From assembly GCF_006440775.1 (NCBI RefSeq), contig NZ_VFTZ01000003.1, positions 248,001-312,000 of the forward strand: a stretch of DNA of 64,000 nt. Direction: 5' to 3'. The notes beneath the pieces are model-generated. The model saw only the letters and a program-made list of their open reading frames with translations, was not told the DNA's origin and did not search any database. The stretch is from Mesorhizobium sp. B2-7-2. GTDB taxonomy: Bacteria > Pseudomonadota > Alphaproteobacteria > Rhizobiales > Rhizobiaceae. This document shows, one piece after another, positions 40,003 to 49,574 of the stretch (within the stretch, counting starts at the first letter, position 1; each line of letters opens with the position of its first letter). The position numbers and the translations under genes were made by a program.

Positions 40003-42095
40003 GCCTGGCTGCCTTTGCGGATCAGGAGGATCGCGCCGTCGCTCTGGATGACGGCGTCGAAGCTGGTGGTGACAACAGTCGATGTCTCGCGCTCGACGAT
40101 GACGGCAGGCCCCGCGACCCAGTCGCCGGCGCAGAGCGTGTCTCGCTCGACGATGCCGTAGCTGCGCGACGCGCCGCTGACCGGGTCGAAGACTTCGCGC
40201 GTCGTTGTCGGTTCACTCGATTTCTTGCCGGTGGTGAGCTCGTGCCTGACGACGGCGGGACGAACATCCGTCGCCTTGACCGACCAGGTGACGATCTCGA
40301 TCTCGAGGCCGTCGAGCCCTTCGATGGCCCGGCCGAAGAAGCGCTGGTAGTTCTCCTCGAACAGGTCCTTGAGCTTGGCGACGGCATCGTCGCCGAACGG
40401 CTCGTCCGCCAGCGGCACGGGGATTTCCCAGCCCTGACCGGCATAGCGCATGAAGGCGGTGATCTCGCAGACGATCCTGCCGCTGGCGCCGGTGCGCACA
40501 AACCCCTCGGCTGAGGCTTTGAGATCGGCGAGCAGGGCATTCACTTCCCTTGACTTGAAGCGCGAGAGGCGCGTCAGCTTCGAGGCCAGAGCTTCGTAGC
40601 CGAAGGGAGCCTTGAGGAAGCCGATCGCCGATCCGACACCGGCGCCGCGCGGCACGATGCATTGGTCGATGCCGAGCTTTTCGCAAAGCCTTGCCGCATG
40701 CAGAGGCGCTGCGCCGCCAAACGCGATCATCAGATTGTCTGAAATGTTCTTGCCGTTTTCGACGGCATGGACGCGGGCGGCATTGGCCATGTTCTCGTCC
40801 ACGACCTCGCAGATGCCAAAGGCCGTCGACATGGCATTGAGCGACAGGCGCTCGCCGACATCGCGCAGGAGCGCCTGCTCGGACGCAGATGTGTCGAGCC
40901 TGATCGCGCCGCCGGCGAAATTGTCGGGATCGAGCTTGCCAAGCACCAAGTCGGCGTCGGTGATCGCCGGGCGCTTACCGCCGCGGCCATAGCAGGCCGG
41001 ACCCGGCTCCGAGCCGGCGCTTTCCGGCCCGGTCTGGATGCGGCCCATGGCGTCAACCCAGGCGATCGAGCCGCCGCCGGCGCCGATCTCGATCATCTCG
41101 ATCACCGGAATGGAGATCGGCATGCCCGAGCCCTTGGAGAAGCGATAGGTGCGGGCCACCTCGAAGGTCCGCGCCGTGCGCGGCGCAAAATCCTCGATCA
41201 GGCAGATCTTGGCGGTGGTTCCGCCCATGTCATAGGAGACGACCTTCTCCAGGCCGAAGCGTCGAGCGATGTCGGCGGCAAAAATGGCGCCGCCCGCGGG
41301 ACCGGACTCGACCAGCCGGACAGGGAATTCAGAAGCGGTTTCCACCGAGATCAGGCCGCCGCCGGAATGGATCATGAAGACCGGGCACTCGGCGCCCATG
41401 TTCTTGAGGCGCGTCTGCAGGCGAGAGAGGTAGTCGGCCATCTGCGGCCGCACATAGGCGTTGGCGCAGACCGTGTTGAAGCGCTCGAATTCGCGCATCT
41501 GCGGCGAGACCTCGGCGCTGATCGAGATCGGGATGGTGAGCTTGCGAGCGAGGATCTCGCGAGCGCGGCGCTCGTGGTCGGGGTTGGCGTAAGCGTGGAT
41601 GAAGCCGATCGCCACCGAGCCGAAATTGCTGGCAGCGATCCGATCGGCGATCCCTTCGAGCGCCGCCTCGTCGAGCGGCTGCAGCTCTTGCCCCTCGGCG
41701 CCGATGCGGCCCTTGACCGTGAAACGGTCCTCGCGCGGGATCAGGGGCGTCGGCAGTTGCAGGTTCAAGTCATACTGCTCAAAGCGGTTCTCCGTCCGCA
41801 TCTCGATCACGTCGCGAAAACCTTCCGTCGTGACCAGTGCGGTCCTGGCGCCGCGCCGCTCGATCAGCGCATTGGTGGCGAGCGTCGTGCCGTGGATGAT
41901 GATACCTATCTCGGCTGCCGAAATTCCGGCATCGCGGACGACGACGTCGATGCCGTCGAGGATCGCCTGCTCGGGCGCCGAGTAATTGGTCAGCACCTTG
42001 GTCGAAAACATCGTTCCCCTGACATCGAGGGCGATGTCGGTGAAGGTGCCACCGATGTCCGCGCCGAGGCGGATGTCGTCTGATCTGGAGGTCAT
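39999..42095 (-). CDS. hyuA: hydantoinase/oxoprolinase A-type subunit (HyuA)
   Basis: 698 residues. N-terminal ASKHA-type ATPase region GADIGGTFTDIALD, then HGTTLATNALIERRGARTALVTTEGFRD, the central VSYDMGGTTAKICLI and FGGAAPLHAARLCEKLG. This is the ATP-activating subunit paired with HyuB. Substrates of the family include hydantoins, 5-oxoproline, acetone and acetophenone. A hydantoin or lactam fits best beside an amino acid importer and transaminase. ATGA overlaps on both sides show strict coupling with the ThDP gene upstream and HyuB downstream. Confidence 0.94.
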   Translation of the reverse strand: MTSRSDDIRLGADIGGTFTDIALDVRGTMFSTKVLTNYSAPEQAILDGIDVVVRDAGISAAEIGIIIHGTTLATNALIERRGARTALVTTEGFRDVIEMRTENRFEQYDLNLQLPTPLIPREDRFTVKGRIGAEGQELQPLDEAALEGIADRIAASNFGSVAIGFIHAYANPDHERRAREILARKLTIPISISAEVSPQMREFERFNTVCANAYVRPQMADYLSRLQTRLKNMGAECPVFMIHSGGGLISVETASEFPVRLVESGPAGGAIFAADIARRFGLEKVVSYDMGGTTAKICLIEDFAPRTARTFEVARTYRFSKGSGMPISIPVIEMIEIGAGGGSIAWVDAMGRIQTGPESAGSEPGPACYGRGGKRPAITDADLVLGKLDPDNFAGGAIRLDTSASEQALLRDVGERLSLNAMSTAFGICEVVDENMANAARVHAVENGKNISDNLMIAFGGAAPLHAARLCEKLGIDQCIVPRGAGVGSAIGFLKAPFGYEALASKLTRLSRFKSREVNALLADLKASAEGFVRTGASGRIVCEITAFMRYAGQGWEIPVPLADEPFGDDAVAKLKDLFEENYQRFFGRAIEGLDGLEIEIVTWSVKATDVRPAVVRHELTTGKKSSEPTTTREVFDPVSGASRSYGIVERDTLCAGDWVAGPAVIVERETSTVVTTSFDAVIQSDGAILLIRKGSQA

Positions 42096-43762
42096 GCCGT
42101 GGCCTTCTGCGAAGCGAGTGCTGCGTCGCGCATCTGGGAAAGGGTCTGCCGGGGCGTGAGCGCTTCGGGCGAGATGGCGATGTCGAGAACGGCGCCGGTC
42201 GCAGACTGCTGGGCCCGCCGGAACGCCGCCGCGAAATGCCCAGTGCTTTCGACGCGCTCGGCGTGAAAACCATAGGCCCTTGCCAGTGCCACGAAGTCCG
42301 GGTTTTCCAGCGAGGTGCCGGAGACGCGGGCCGGATAGTTGCGTTCCTGATGCGCGCGGATCGTGCCGTATATGCCGTTGTTGATGATGAGCACGATCGG
42401 CTGCGCGCCGGCCTGCATAGCCGTGCCGAGCTCCTGGCAGTTCATCTGAAAGTCACCATCGCCGGCAAAGCATACGACGGTGCGCTGCGGAAACGCGACT
42501 TTCGCGGCGATGGCTGCAGGCAGGCCATAGCCCATGGCGCCGGATTGCGGGGCAAGCAGCCGCGCGTCCGGCCCGAACTTGAAGAACTTGTTCGGCCATA
42601 CCGTGAAATTGCCGGCGCCGTTGGTGAGGATGACGTCGGCCGGCAAGGTCTCGCGCAACCAAGCGCTCACCGCGACCATGTCGACCGGACCGGGCTGCAC
42701 GGGCGCGGTGAAGGTCCCCTCATAGGCCTTGCGGGCCGCCGCGCGCCAGTCGGCCCAGCCGCCCTTGACCGGTGTCAGCGCCATGGCGAAGGCGTTCGGG
42801 CCGGCGTGGATGCCGATGGTGGGCACGTAGATCTTGCCGATCTCGCGGTCGGAGCCGTGGACATGGATCAGCTTCTGGCGTGGCACGGGCACGGAGAGCA
42901 ATGTATATCCGTCCGTTGTCATCTCGCCGAAACGCACATTGACAGCCAGGATCACGTCGGCATCGCGGATCAGACTTTTCACATGCGCCACCATGCCGAC
43001 GCCGGCTTCGCCAACGAAGACTGGCGAATGGTTGTCGAACTGGTCCTGGTAGCGGAAGGCGGCAATGACGGGGATATCGGAAGCCTCGGCGAAGGCCTGG
43101 AGCGCGGCGCGTCCATTTGCCGTCCAGTTGGCCCCGCCTATCAGCAGCACCGGCCTCTCGGCCGCAGCCAGCATCTCAAGCGCCGACGAAAGGGCATCCT
43201 GCGACGGAGCGGCTTCGAAAATCGAAGCAGGGCCGCTGAGCGGCGCGGCCTCGGTCGCGGTCGTCAGCATGTCTTCGGGCAGCGCGACGACGACGGGGCC
43301 GGGCCGGCCGATCAAGGCGGTGGTCCAGGCGCGCGCCAAGATTTCAGGCAGGCGCTCAACGTCGTCGATCTCGACCGCCCATTTGGCAACGGTGCCGTAG
43401 ACGGCGCGGTAGTCGATCTCCTGGAAGGCCTCGCGGCCCTTCATATCGGTGCCGACCTGGCCGACGAAGAGGATCATCGGCGAACTATCTTGCATCGCGG
43501 TGTGGATGCCGATGCTGGCATTGGTCACGCCCGGGCCGCGGGTCACTAAGCAGATGCCGGGCGATCCCGTCAGCTTGCCGTAGGCCGAGGCCATGAACGC
43601 CGCGCCGCCTTCATTGCGGCAAAGCACATAGTCCAGCTTGCCCTTGGTATCGTGCAGCGCGTCGAGAACGGCGAGATAGCTTTCGCCGGGCACGCCGAAG
43701 CACTTGGTCGCGCCGAGCGCAATCAGGCACTCGACAAGAAGGCGGCCGCCATTGCGGATCAT
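42092..43762 (-). CDS. ThDP-dependent enzyme of the acetolactate synthase/2-oxoacid decarboxylase family
   Basis: 556 residues in three domains. The activating glutamate is E51 in YVLCRNEGGAAFMA, the central TPP_M domain has PVLLIGGANW, and the cofactor motif is GDGDFQMNCQELGTA...LIINN. It looks like acetolactate-synthase-like proteins without a regulatory subunit, which in catabolic operons often decarboxylate or carboligate 2-oxo acids. It lies between the FAD hydroxyacid dehydrogenase and HyuA, suggesting it acts on the oxo acid formed by dehydrogenation or transamination. True reaction unknown. Confidence 0.9.
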   Translation of the reverse strand: MIRNGGRLLVECLIALGATKCFGVPGESYLAVLDALHDTKGKLDYVLCRNEGGAAFMASAYGKLTGSPGICLVTRGPGVTNASIGIHTAMQDSSPMILFVGQVGTDMKGREAFQEIDYRAVYGTVAKWAVEIDDVERLPEILARAWTTALIGRPGPVVVALPEDMLTTATEAAPLSGPASIFEAAPSQDALSSALEMLAAAERPVLLIGGANWTANGRAALQAFAEASDIPVIAAFRYQDQFDNHSPVFVGEAGVGMVAHVKSLIRDADVILAVNVRFGEMTTDGYTLLSVPVPRQKLIHVHGSDREIGKIYVPTIGIHAGPNAFAMALTPVKGGWADWRAAARKAYEGTFTAPVQPGPVDMVAVSAWLRETLPADVILTNGAGNFTVWPNKFFKFGPDARLLAPQSGAMGYGLPAAIAAKVAFPQRTVVCFAGDGDFQMNCQELGTAMQAGAQPIVLIINNGIYGTIRAHQERNYPARVSGTSLENPDFVALARAYGFHAERVESTGHFAAAFRRAQQSATGAVLDIAISPEALTPRQTLSQMRDAALASQKATA

Positions 43763-43860
43763 GCTGCAACATCCTCTTGAAACCGGCGGCCGGATCGAGC
43801 CTGCCTTCTCAGATTCATACCTGCACTCTGGGGGACCAACGCGAAATCAAGAAATGCGGA

Positions 43861-45285
43861 CTATTCGAAAGTTTTTCTTTGTTGTGGCGGGCGCACCAGA
43901 ACATCGGGGTTCATCGTGCCCCGCGGATCGAACGCGTCCTTCAACCGAGACATCAAGTCACGCTCCACCCGGCTTCTATTGAGGTCGGCCATGGCGATCT
44001 TGGCGCGGCCAAGCCCATGTTCGGCGGCAAAGCTGCCCCCCATCTTCGTGGCAAGCAATGACAGCGCCTGCGCGAACTGCTCGGCTTTGCCGTCGAAATC
44101 GGCGCGGCCTTCCGGCGGCGACAAATTATAGTGGATGTTGCCGTCGCCGAGATGGCCGAACGGATTGATGCGCACGCCGGAAAGAATATCATCGCAGATC
44201 GCAGCACCCGTCTCGATGAACCGGGCGATGGCACCCGGTGGAACCGAGATGTCGTGCTTCAGTTGCGGGCCTTCCAGCCTTTGCCCTTCCGGTTGCTCCT
44301 CGCGCAGACGCCAGAACTGCGCTCGGTGCACGCCCGATGTCGCCAGCGCGCCGTCCAGGACAAGGCCTTGATCCACGCCCCGTTCCAGCGCGGAAGTCAG
44401 GATGTCGTCCAGCGGAACGCGGGGCGAGCCCGATGCCAGCTCAACGAGCAGATAGACGTCGCCACGCCTATCCAGCTGCCAGGCGAGATCGGGCAGATGC
44501 TTGAGCGCCAGTTGCAACCCGGGATCGCAGAAAAACTCGAGGCCGGTCAGGAATTCGCCCGCCTCGCCGCGCAGGAAGGCGCCGAACGAAACGGCGGCGG
44601 CAAAGTCGGGCATGACCAGAAGAGCGCTCGCCTGCTGCCGGGGCGTTGGGTATAGCCGCAGGATCGCGCGCGTCACGATGCCGAGCGTTCCTTCCGCGCC
44701 GCAGTAAAGCCTGCGCAATTGATAGCCCGCATTGTCCTTCTGCACCGCGCGCAGACCGTCCCACACCGCACCATCCGGGGTCACGACTTCGAGGCCGAGA
44801 ACCAGATCCTGCATCATGCCGTAGCGAAAAGCCTGGCTGCCGCCGGCATTGGTGCCGATCAGGCCGCCGATCCTGGCGCTGCCCTCGGCGCCGAGATGCA
44901 TCGGGAACATCAGCCCGTGCGGCTCCAGCGACTCGTGCAGCGCGGCGAGCACGACGCCGGCCTCGACGATGATCGATCCGCTCTCCGGATCCGGTTTGCC
45001 GATCGCCGCCATGCGTGAGAGCGAGACGATCACGGCATTCGACTGCTCGGCCACGGCACCACCGCAAAGACCGGTGTTGCCGCCTTGCGGCACCACCGCC
45101 AGCCCTCCCTCCCGGCATGCGGTGACGACCGCGGCCACTTCAGTGGTCGTGGCGGGCCTGGCGACGCCCAAAGGCGCGATGCCATAGCGATCGAGCCAGT
45201 CGCGCTGGTAAGGCTCGGCATCGCTGCCCGAAAGCCAGCCTTTCGGTCCCAGAATCTCGTGCAACGTGGTTGCGGGATCAGTCAT
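43861..45285 (-). CDS. FAD-linked D-2-hydroxyacid dehydrogenase (GlcD/D2HGDH family)
   Basis: 474 residues. The FAD-binding domain has VVPQGGNTGLCGGAV and IGGLIGTNAGGSQAFRYG, and the C-terminal FAD-oxidase domain has the metal/active histidines in PFGHLGDGNIHYNL and the end motif FAAEHGLGRAK. These enzymes oxidise D-lactate, D-2-hydroxyglutarate or similar to the 2-oxo acid, passing electrons to a quinone or ETF. It is about 100 bp before the ThDP gene and 57 bp after the ABC ATPase, so probably on the same transcript. Confidence 0.92.
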   Translation of the reverse strand: MTDPATTLHEILGPKGWLSGSDAEPYQRDWLDRYGIAPLGVARPATTTEVAAVVTACREGGLAVVPQGGNTGLCGGAVAEQSNAVIVSLSRMAAIGKPDPESGSIIVEAGVVLAALHESLEPHGLMFPMHLGAEGSARIGGLIGTNAGGSQAFRYGMMQDLVLGLEVVTPDGAVWDGLRAVQKDNAGYQLRRLYCGAEGTLGIVTRAILRLYPTPRQQASALLVMPDFAAAVSFGAFLRGEAGEFLTGLEFFCDPGLQLALKHLPDLAWQLDRRGDVYLLVELASGSPRVPLDDILTSALERGVDQGLVLDGALATSGVHRAQFWRLREEQPEGQRLEGPQLKHDISVPPGAIARFIETGAAICDDILSGVRINPFGHLGDGNIHYNLSPPEGRADFDGKAEQFAQALSLLATKMGGSFAAEHGLGRAKIAMADLNRSRVERDLMSRLKDAFDPRGTMNPDVLVRPPQQRKTFE

Positions 45286-45342
45286 TGAAAACCAGAAGGT
45301 GCGTGGCTGCTTTCAGAACGTTGCAATCTTCCCAAATGCCGT

Positions 45343-46107
45343 TCAATGACCCAGCACCTGCGACAAGAACTGCCGTGTACGCTCGTTTTGCGAAGCGGTG
45401 AAGAATTCCTCCGGCGGCGCCTGTTCGACGATCTCGCCGCCATCCATGAAGATCACCCGGTCGGCGACCCGGCGCGCGAAACCCATCTCGTGCGTGACGC
45501 AAATCATCGTCATGCCGTCGGAGGCAAGCGTGACCATGACGTCCAGCACCTCCGAGATCATTTCCGGATCGAGCGCCGAGGTCGGCTCGTCGAACAGCAT
45601 GATCTGCGGCTGCATGCAAAGCGCCCGCGCGATCGCGACCCGCTGCTGCTGGCCGCCGGACAGTTGGCCGGGAAACTTCATAGCCTGCTCGGGGATGCGG
45701 ACCTTTTCCAGATAGCGCCGGGCAGTTGCCTCAGCCTCGGCGCGCGGCTGGTTGCGCACCAGCGTCGGCGCGATCATGCAGTTCTCCAGCACCGTCATGT
45801 GCGGAAACAGGTTGAAGTGCTGGAACACCATGCCGACCTCGCGCCTGATCCCGTCGATGTTGCCGATATCGTCGTTGAGCTCGGTGCCGAGCACGGTGAT
45901 GCGGCCGCCATTGTGCTGCTCGAGGCGGTTGATGCAGCGGATCATGGTGGATTTGCCGGAGCCCGAGGGACCGCAGATGACGATCCTCTCGCCACGCTCG
46001 ACAGACAAGTTCACTTTCCGCAAGGCGTGAAATGTCCCGTAGTATTTGTCGAGGTTTTCGATGCGGACGGCAGGTCCGCCCGCCTTGGTCGAATTGCTTG
46101 AGATCAC
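45343..46107 (-). CDS. polar amino acid ABC transporter ATPase
   Basis: 254 residues, the usual size. Walker [11 protein letters not shown]-loop [12 protein letters not shown], signature [15 protein letters not shown], Walker [15 protein letters not shown] and the H-loop CVTHEMGFA. The GTG at 46107 lies after GGGAGG and 10 bp from the permease stop; in-frame codons further up belong to the permease gene. It powers the importer with the two permeases and binding protein, in the AapJQMP/BztABCD layout. Confidence 0.94.
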   Translation of the reverse strand: MISSNSTKAGGPAVRIENLDKYYGTFHALRKVNLSVERGERIVICGPSGSGKSTMIRCINRLEQHNGGRITVLGTELNDDIGNIDGIRREVGMVFQHFNLFPHMTVLENCMIAPTLVRNQPRAEAEATARRYLEKVRIPEQAMKFPGQLSGGQQQRVAIARALCMQPQIMLFDEPTSALDPEMISEVLDVMVTLASDGMTMICVTHEMGFARRVADRVIFMDGGEIVEQAPPEEFFTASQNERTRQFLSQVLGH

Positions 46108-46117
46108 GTGCGCCTCC

Positions 46118-47206
46118 CTAACGTTCGCCAACCGCCATGCGGCGCTCGAGGAAGGCGCCGTAGCGGGACAGGCTGAAGACGAAGACGAAATAGATGAAGG
46201 CAATGAAGGCATAGACCTCGACATAGGCGAAGCGCCATTCGCCGGTGCCATAGGCGGCGTTGCCGGAGGCCAGGATCTCGAAGAAGCCGACGATGACCAC
46301 CAGCGAGGTCTCCTTGAACGAGATGACGAACTGGTTGATCGTGGCCGGCAGCGCGTTGCGCATGGCCTGCGGCAGAAGGATGCGGCCGATGCGCTGCCAG
46401 TAGCTCATGCCGAGCGCCATGGCGGCTTCTTCCTGCCCGGCCGGGACGCCCTGCATGCCGCCTCTGACGATCTCGGCCTGATAGGCGGAGAAGAACAAGG
46501 CGGAACCCAGGATCACCCGGTAGAGCTTGTCGCCCGCCAACCACTGCGGCAAGGCGAATGGCAGGACGATGGCGAAGGTGAACAGGATCGAGATCAGCGG
46601 CAACGACCGGACCCCGTCGATGATGAGACCGGTGGTCCTGGATATCCATGGCAGCTCGGAGCGGCGCAGCAGCGCCAGGCAGACCGCCAGCGGGAAGCCG
46701 ATCAGACAGGTGGTCACGAAGATGAAGAGGGTGAGCGCCAGCCCGCCCCAGGCCTCCTCGCCGACATAGGAAAGGCCGAGCACGCCGCCTTTCATCAGCA
46801 CGTAGTACGACGCTGCTCCTGCTCCCCACACCAGCGCGATCCGGCGTCCGGTCCAGAAGGCCGGGATACAGCTCAGCACCGTCATCACCACCACGGTCAG
46901 GCAGGCGAGCGCGGAGCGCCATTGCTCCTCGAAGGGATAGAGGCCGAACAGGATGATCCGCCACCGGGCAGCGATGACCGACCAGCAGGCCCCCGCCGCC
47001 GCCTGGCACGCCTCGGGTCCACCGCTGGTCGTGAACACGGCAGAAAAGACTGCCCAGTTGAGCAGTTTCCAGACGGTAGAGACCATGATCGCCAAGGAGA
47101 TCAGCGACAGCAGCGCCTGGAGCGGCGTCGCGAAGAAGCGGCGCTTCAGGTCTTCGAGCCTGCCCGGAGCAGGGGGGGCGACAATGACCATCTCCATCTC
47201 TGTCAT
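46118..47206 (-). CDS. polar amino acid ABC permease 2 (AapM-like)
   Basis: 362 residues. The long N-terminal part with extra helices and a periplasmic segment ([14 protein letters not shown]) is typical of the AapM/BztC type. The His/Gln-permease domain has [42 protein letters not shown], containing the EAA loop that docks to the ATPase. Start at 47206 ([15 protein letters not shown]) in an ATGA overlap with permease 1; in-frame codons upstream fall in that gene. Confidence 0.93.
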   Translation of the reverse strand: MTEMEMVIVAPPAPGRLEDLKRRFFATPLQALLSLISLAIMVSTVWKLLNWAVFSAVFTTSGGPEACQAAAGACWSVIAARWRIILFGLYPFEEQWRSALACLTVVVMTVLSCIPAFWTGRRIALVWGAGAASYYVLMKGGVLGLSYVGEEAWGGLALTLFIFVTTCLIGFPLAVCLALLRRSELPWISRTTGLIIDGVRSLPLISILFTFAIVLPFALPQWLAGDKLYRVILGSALFFSAYQAEIVRGGMQGVPAGQEEAAMALGMSYWQRIGRILLPQAMRNALPATINQFVISFKETSLVVIVGFFEILASGNAAYGTGEWRFAYVEVYAFIAFIYFVFVFSLSRYGAFLERRMAVGER

Positions 47207-48366
47207 CCCCTCAGTTGATTGCCCTTGAGGGCAATGGCCTTGTTGATGCGGTTGAAGACGGCGGCGAGGCTGAGATTGATGGCGAGGAAGCCTCCCATCA
47301 GGATGCCGATCACTTCCAGGGTCTGGCCGGAATGATTGATGGTCAACGCCACGATCATGAAGAAGTCGGTGAAGCCGACGGCAATGCCCATGGTCGTGGC
47401 CTTCATCAGCCAGACATACTGGTTGGCAAGGATCGGCAGCATGGCCCGCAACGCCAGCGGCAGACGCACCAGCGTGAAGACGCGCCATGGGCTCAAACCG
47501 AGCGAGCGTGCAGCTTCCATCTGGCCCTTGCCGACAGATTTGAAGCCGCCGCGCACGATTTCTGCGATGTAGGAGCCGCCATAGATGGCGATCGCGATAG
47601 CCAAGGCGGAGAATTCCGGCGGAACGCGCAGGCCGCCCCTCAGGTTGAGGCCTTGCAGGGCCGGGAAATCGAGCAGCGGTGCGTCAGGCAGGCGTCCTAC
47701 CACCAAAATGATGGCCGCGCAGGCCAGCGCCGCAGCAGCGCCGGCAAGCTGAATGGTGGCACGCTGGCCGAACGGCTGGCTGAGCCGTGACGTCCTGCCC
47801 AGCCAGACCGGCAGCGCGATGGCGGCGATCACGGCCGATGTGGCCAGCGCCATTGCCACCCCGCCGACATTCGGCGCCGGCACGTAGAGGCCGCGGCTGG
47901 TCAGCAGAAGGCCCCAGGCTTCGTGCGCCGCGCGCGGCGTCGGCAGGTGCGTGATCAAAGCGTACCAGAAGAAGACCTGGAGGATCAGCGGGATGTTGCG
48001 GAAGATGTCGACATAGGTGCGGCCGAGCAATTGCGCCAGTTCGTTGGCCGAGGTCCGCGCCAGGCCGACGATCGTCCCGACGAGCGTTGCCAGGATCAGC
48101 CCGGTGCAGCCCAGGAACAGCGTGTTGATGATGCCGATGAGGAAGAACCACCAATAGGGATCGTTGGCCGTGGCCGGCAGCAACGAGAAGTTCACGTCCC
48201 AGCCCGTCGACTTGTAGAGGAAATCGAATCCCGAGGTGATCCCCTGCTCCGCGAGATTCCGCCGCGCGATGATGATGCCTGCGAGCACCAGGGCCGCAAG
48301 CGAACCGACATAGACGACCTGCAACAGCGTGTTGCGGACCTTCTGATTTCTCAGCAGGCTGACCAT
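47203..48366 (-). CDS. polar amino acid ABC permease 1 (AapQ-like)
   Basis: 387 residues, with the AapQ/BztB layout: an N-terminal helix, a large insert, then the conserved IVRGGFKSVGKGQMEAARSLGLSPWRVFTLVRLPLALRAMLP docking loop. I chose 48366 (MVSLLRNQKVR), supported by GAAGG upstream. Forms the heterodimeric channel with permease 2. Confidence 0.93.
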   Translation of the reverse strand: MVSLLRNQKVRNTLLQVVYVGSLAALVLAGIIIARRNLAEQGITSGFDFLYKSTGWDVNFSLLPATANDPYWWFFLIGIINTLFLGCTGLILATLVGTIVGLARTSANELAQLLGRTYVDIFRNIPLILQVFFWYALITHLPTPRAAHEAWGLLLTSRGLYVPAPNVGGVAMALATSAVIAAIALPVWLGRTSRLSQPFGQRATIQLAGAAAALACAAIILVVGRLPDAPLLDFPALQGLNLRGGLRVPPEFSALAIAIAIYGGSYIAEIVRGGFKSVGKGQMEAARSLGLSPWRVFTLVRLPLALRAMLPILANQYVWLMKATTMGIAVGFTDFFMIVALTINHSGQTLEVIGILMGGFLAINLSLAAVFNRINKAIALKGNQLRG

Positions 48367-48393
48367 TTGACCAATCCTTCTCGAATTGCCGCC

Positions 48394-48424
48394 GGCTCCG
48401 CCCGGCCGAAGCCAGGCGGGAGCC
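48394..48424 (-). terminator. imperfect hairpin between binding protein and permease 1
   Basis: GGCTCCGCC (48394-48402) and GGCGGGAGCC (48415-48424) pair with one bulge. It is placed after the binding-protein gene, as in the araF and 62540 loci, and may raise binding-protein expression over the membrane parts. Confidence 0.45.
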
Positions 48425-48451
48425 TTGAGCGGTAACACCGTCAGACGTGGA

Positions 48452-49486
48452 TCAGTCGATCACCAGCGGGAATAGGACGCCGCCATTGTTCCAGAGGTTG
48501 GTTAGCTCGCGATCCATCTTGTAGGGCGAGTCCTTGCCTAGGTCGCGATCGAAGATCTCGCCGTAATTGCCGACCTTCTTGATCACGTTGTAGGCCCAAT
48601 CGTCCGAGAGTCCGAGGCCCTTGCCCATGCCGGGCGTCACGCCAAGGAACTTCGCCACCTGCGGCGAGGTCGGCTTGGCCTTGATCTCGTCGACGTTCTT
48701 GGAGGTGATGCCTTCCTGCTCGGCGAAGATCAGTGTGCTCAGCGTCCAGTTGGCGATATCGATCCAATTGTCGTCGCCCTGGCGCATGATCATGACTTCC
48801 GGCTCTACCGCGAGCACGTCGGGCAGGATGACATGGTCTTCGACCTTGCTCTTGGCGATGCGGGCGATGGCCAATGTCGGGCCCCACTGAGCATAAAGAT
48901 CGCAACGGCCGGAGAAGTAGGCCTGCTCCAACTCTTCCGTCTTTTCGATCAGCACCGGCTCGAGCTTGATGCCGAGCTTCTGGGCGTAGGCGGCGACCTG
49001 CTGTTCCTGCGAGGTGCCGGCGGGAATGCAGATCGTGCCGCCATTGGCATCCTTGAGCGATTTCAGGTTGAGCTCTTTATGCGCCATCACCTTGGTGGTG
49101 CCGAGGTAGTAGGACATCGAGAATTGCAGGCCGAGCTCGGTGTCGCGGCTGAGCGTGCCGCCCGAGGCCTTGATGATGATGTCGACATCGCCCGACTGAA
49201 GCGATGGCCAGCGCTGCGCCCAGCTGATCGGAACGATCTTCAGTTTCGCCGGATCGTCGAACACGGCGGTCGCCACCGCCTTGCAGAGGTCGATGTCCAT
49301 GCCCTTCCAGTTGCCTTTGTCGTCCACTTCGGCGAAGCCGAGATAGGAGCCGTCATGGCCGGTGCAGTTGAGCACGCCGCGCGCCTTGATGGTCTCCAGC
49401 GTCTTGCCGCCGGCGGCTTCAGCCGGCGCCGCCAGATGCACGAGGCCCAGGGCCATGGCGGCGGCCCCCCATTTGATCATTTTCAT
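48452..49486 (-). CDS. periplasmic amino-acid-binding protein of the ABC importer
   Basis: 344 residues, with a signal peptide (MKMIKWGAAAMALGLVHLAA, cleavage near AEA). The mature domain is SBP family 3: RGVLNCTGHDGSYLGFAEVDDKGNWKGMDIDLCKAVATAVF and LQSGDVDIIIKASGGTLSRDTELGL. Related to AapJ/BztA, which bind a range of L-amino acids, but the usual SRNTTWT segment here is KASGGTLSRD, so ligand choice may differ. ATG at 49486 has GGAG upstream; a GTG at 49501 is possible. Confidence 0.92.
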   Translation of the reverse strand: MKMIKWGAAAMALGLVHLAAPAEAAGGKTLETIKARGVLNCTGHDGSYLGFAEVDDKGNWKGMDIDLCKAVATAVFDDPAKLKIVPISWAQRWPSLQSGDVDIIIKASGGTLSRDTELGLQFSMSYYLGTTKVMAHKELNLKSLKDANGGTICIPAGTSQEQQVAAYAQKLGIKLEPVLIEKTEELEQAYFSGRCDLYAQWGPTLAIARIAKSKVEDHVILPDVLAVEPEVMIMRQGDDNWIDIANWTLSTLIFAEQEGITSKNVDEIKAKPTSPQVAKFLGVTPGMGKGLGLSDDWAYNVIKKVGNYGEIFDRDLGKDSPYKMDRELTNLWNNGGVLFPLVID

Positions 49487-49574
49487 AGTTGTTGTCTCCA
49501 CTGTTGAGGTTGTTCCGTTTCTTGTTGTTGGAGCCCCGCAAGATGTCTTCGGGACTCGGTCTCGAAGCCGCCTC

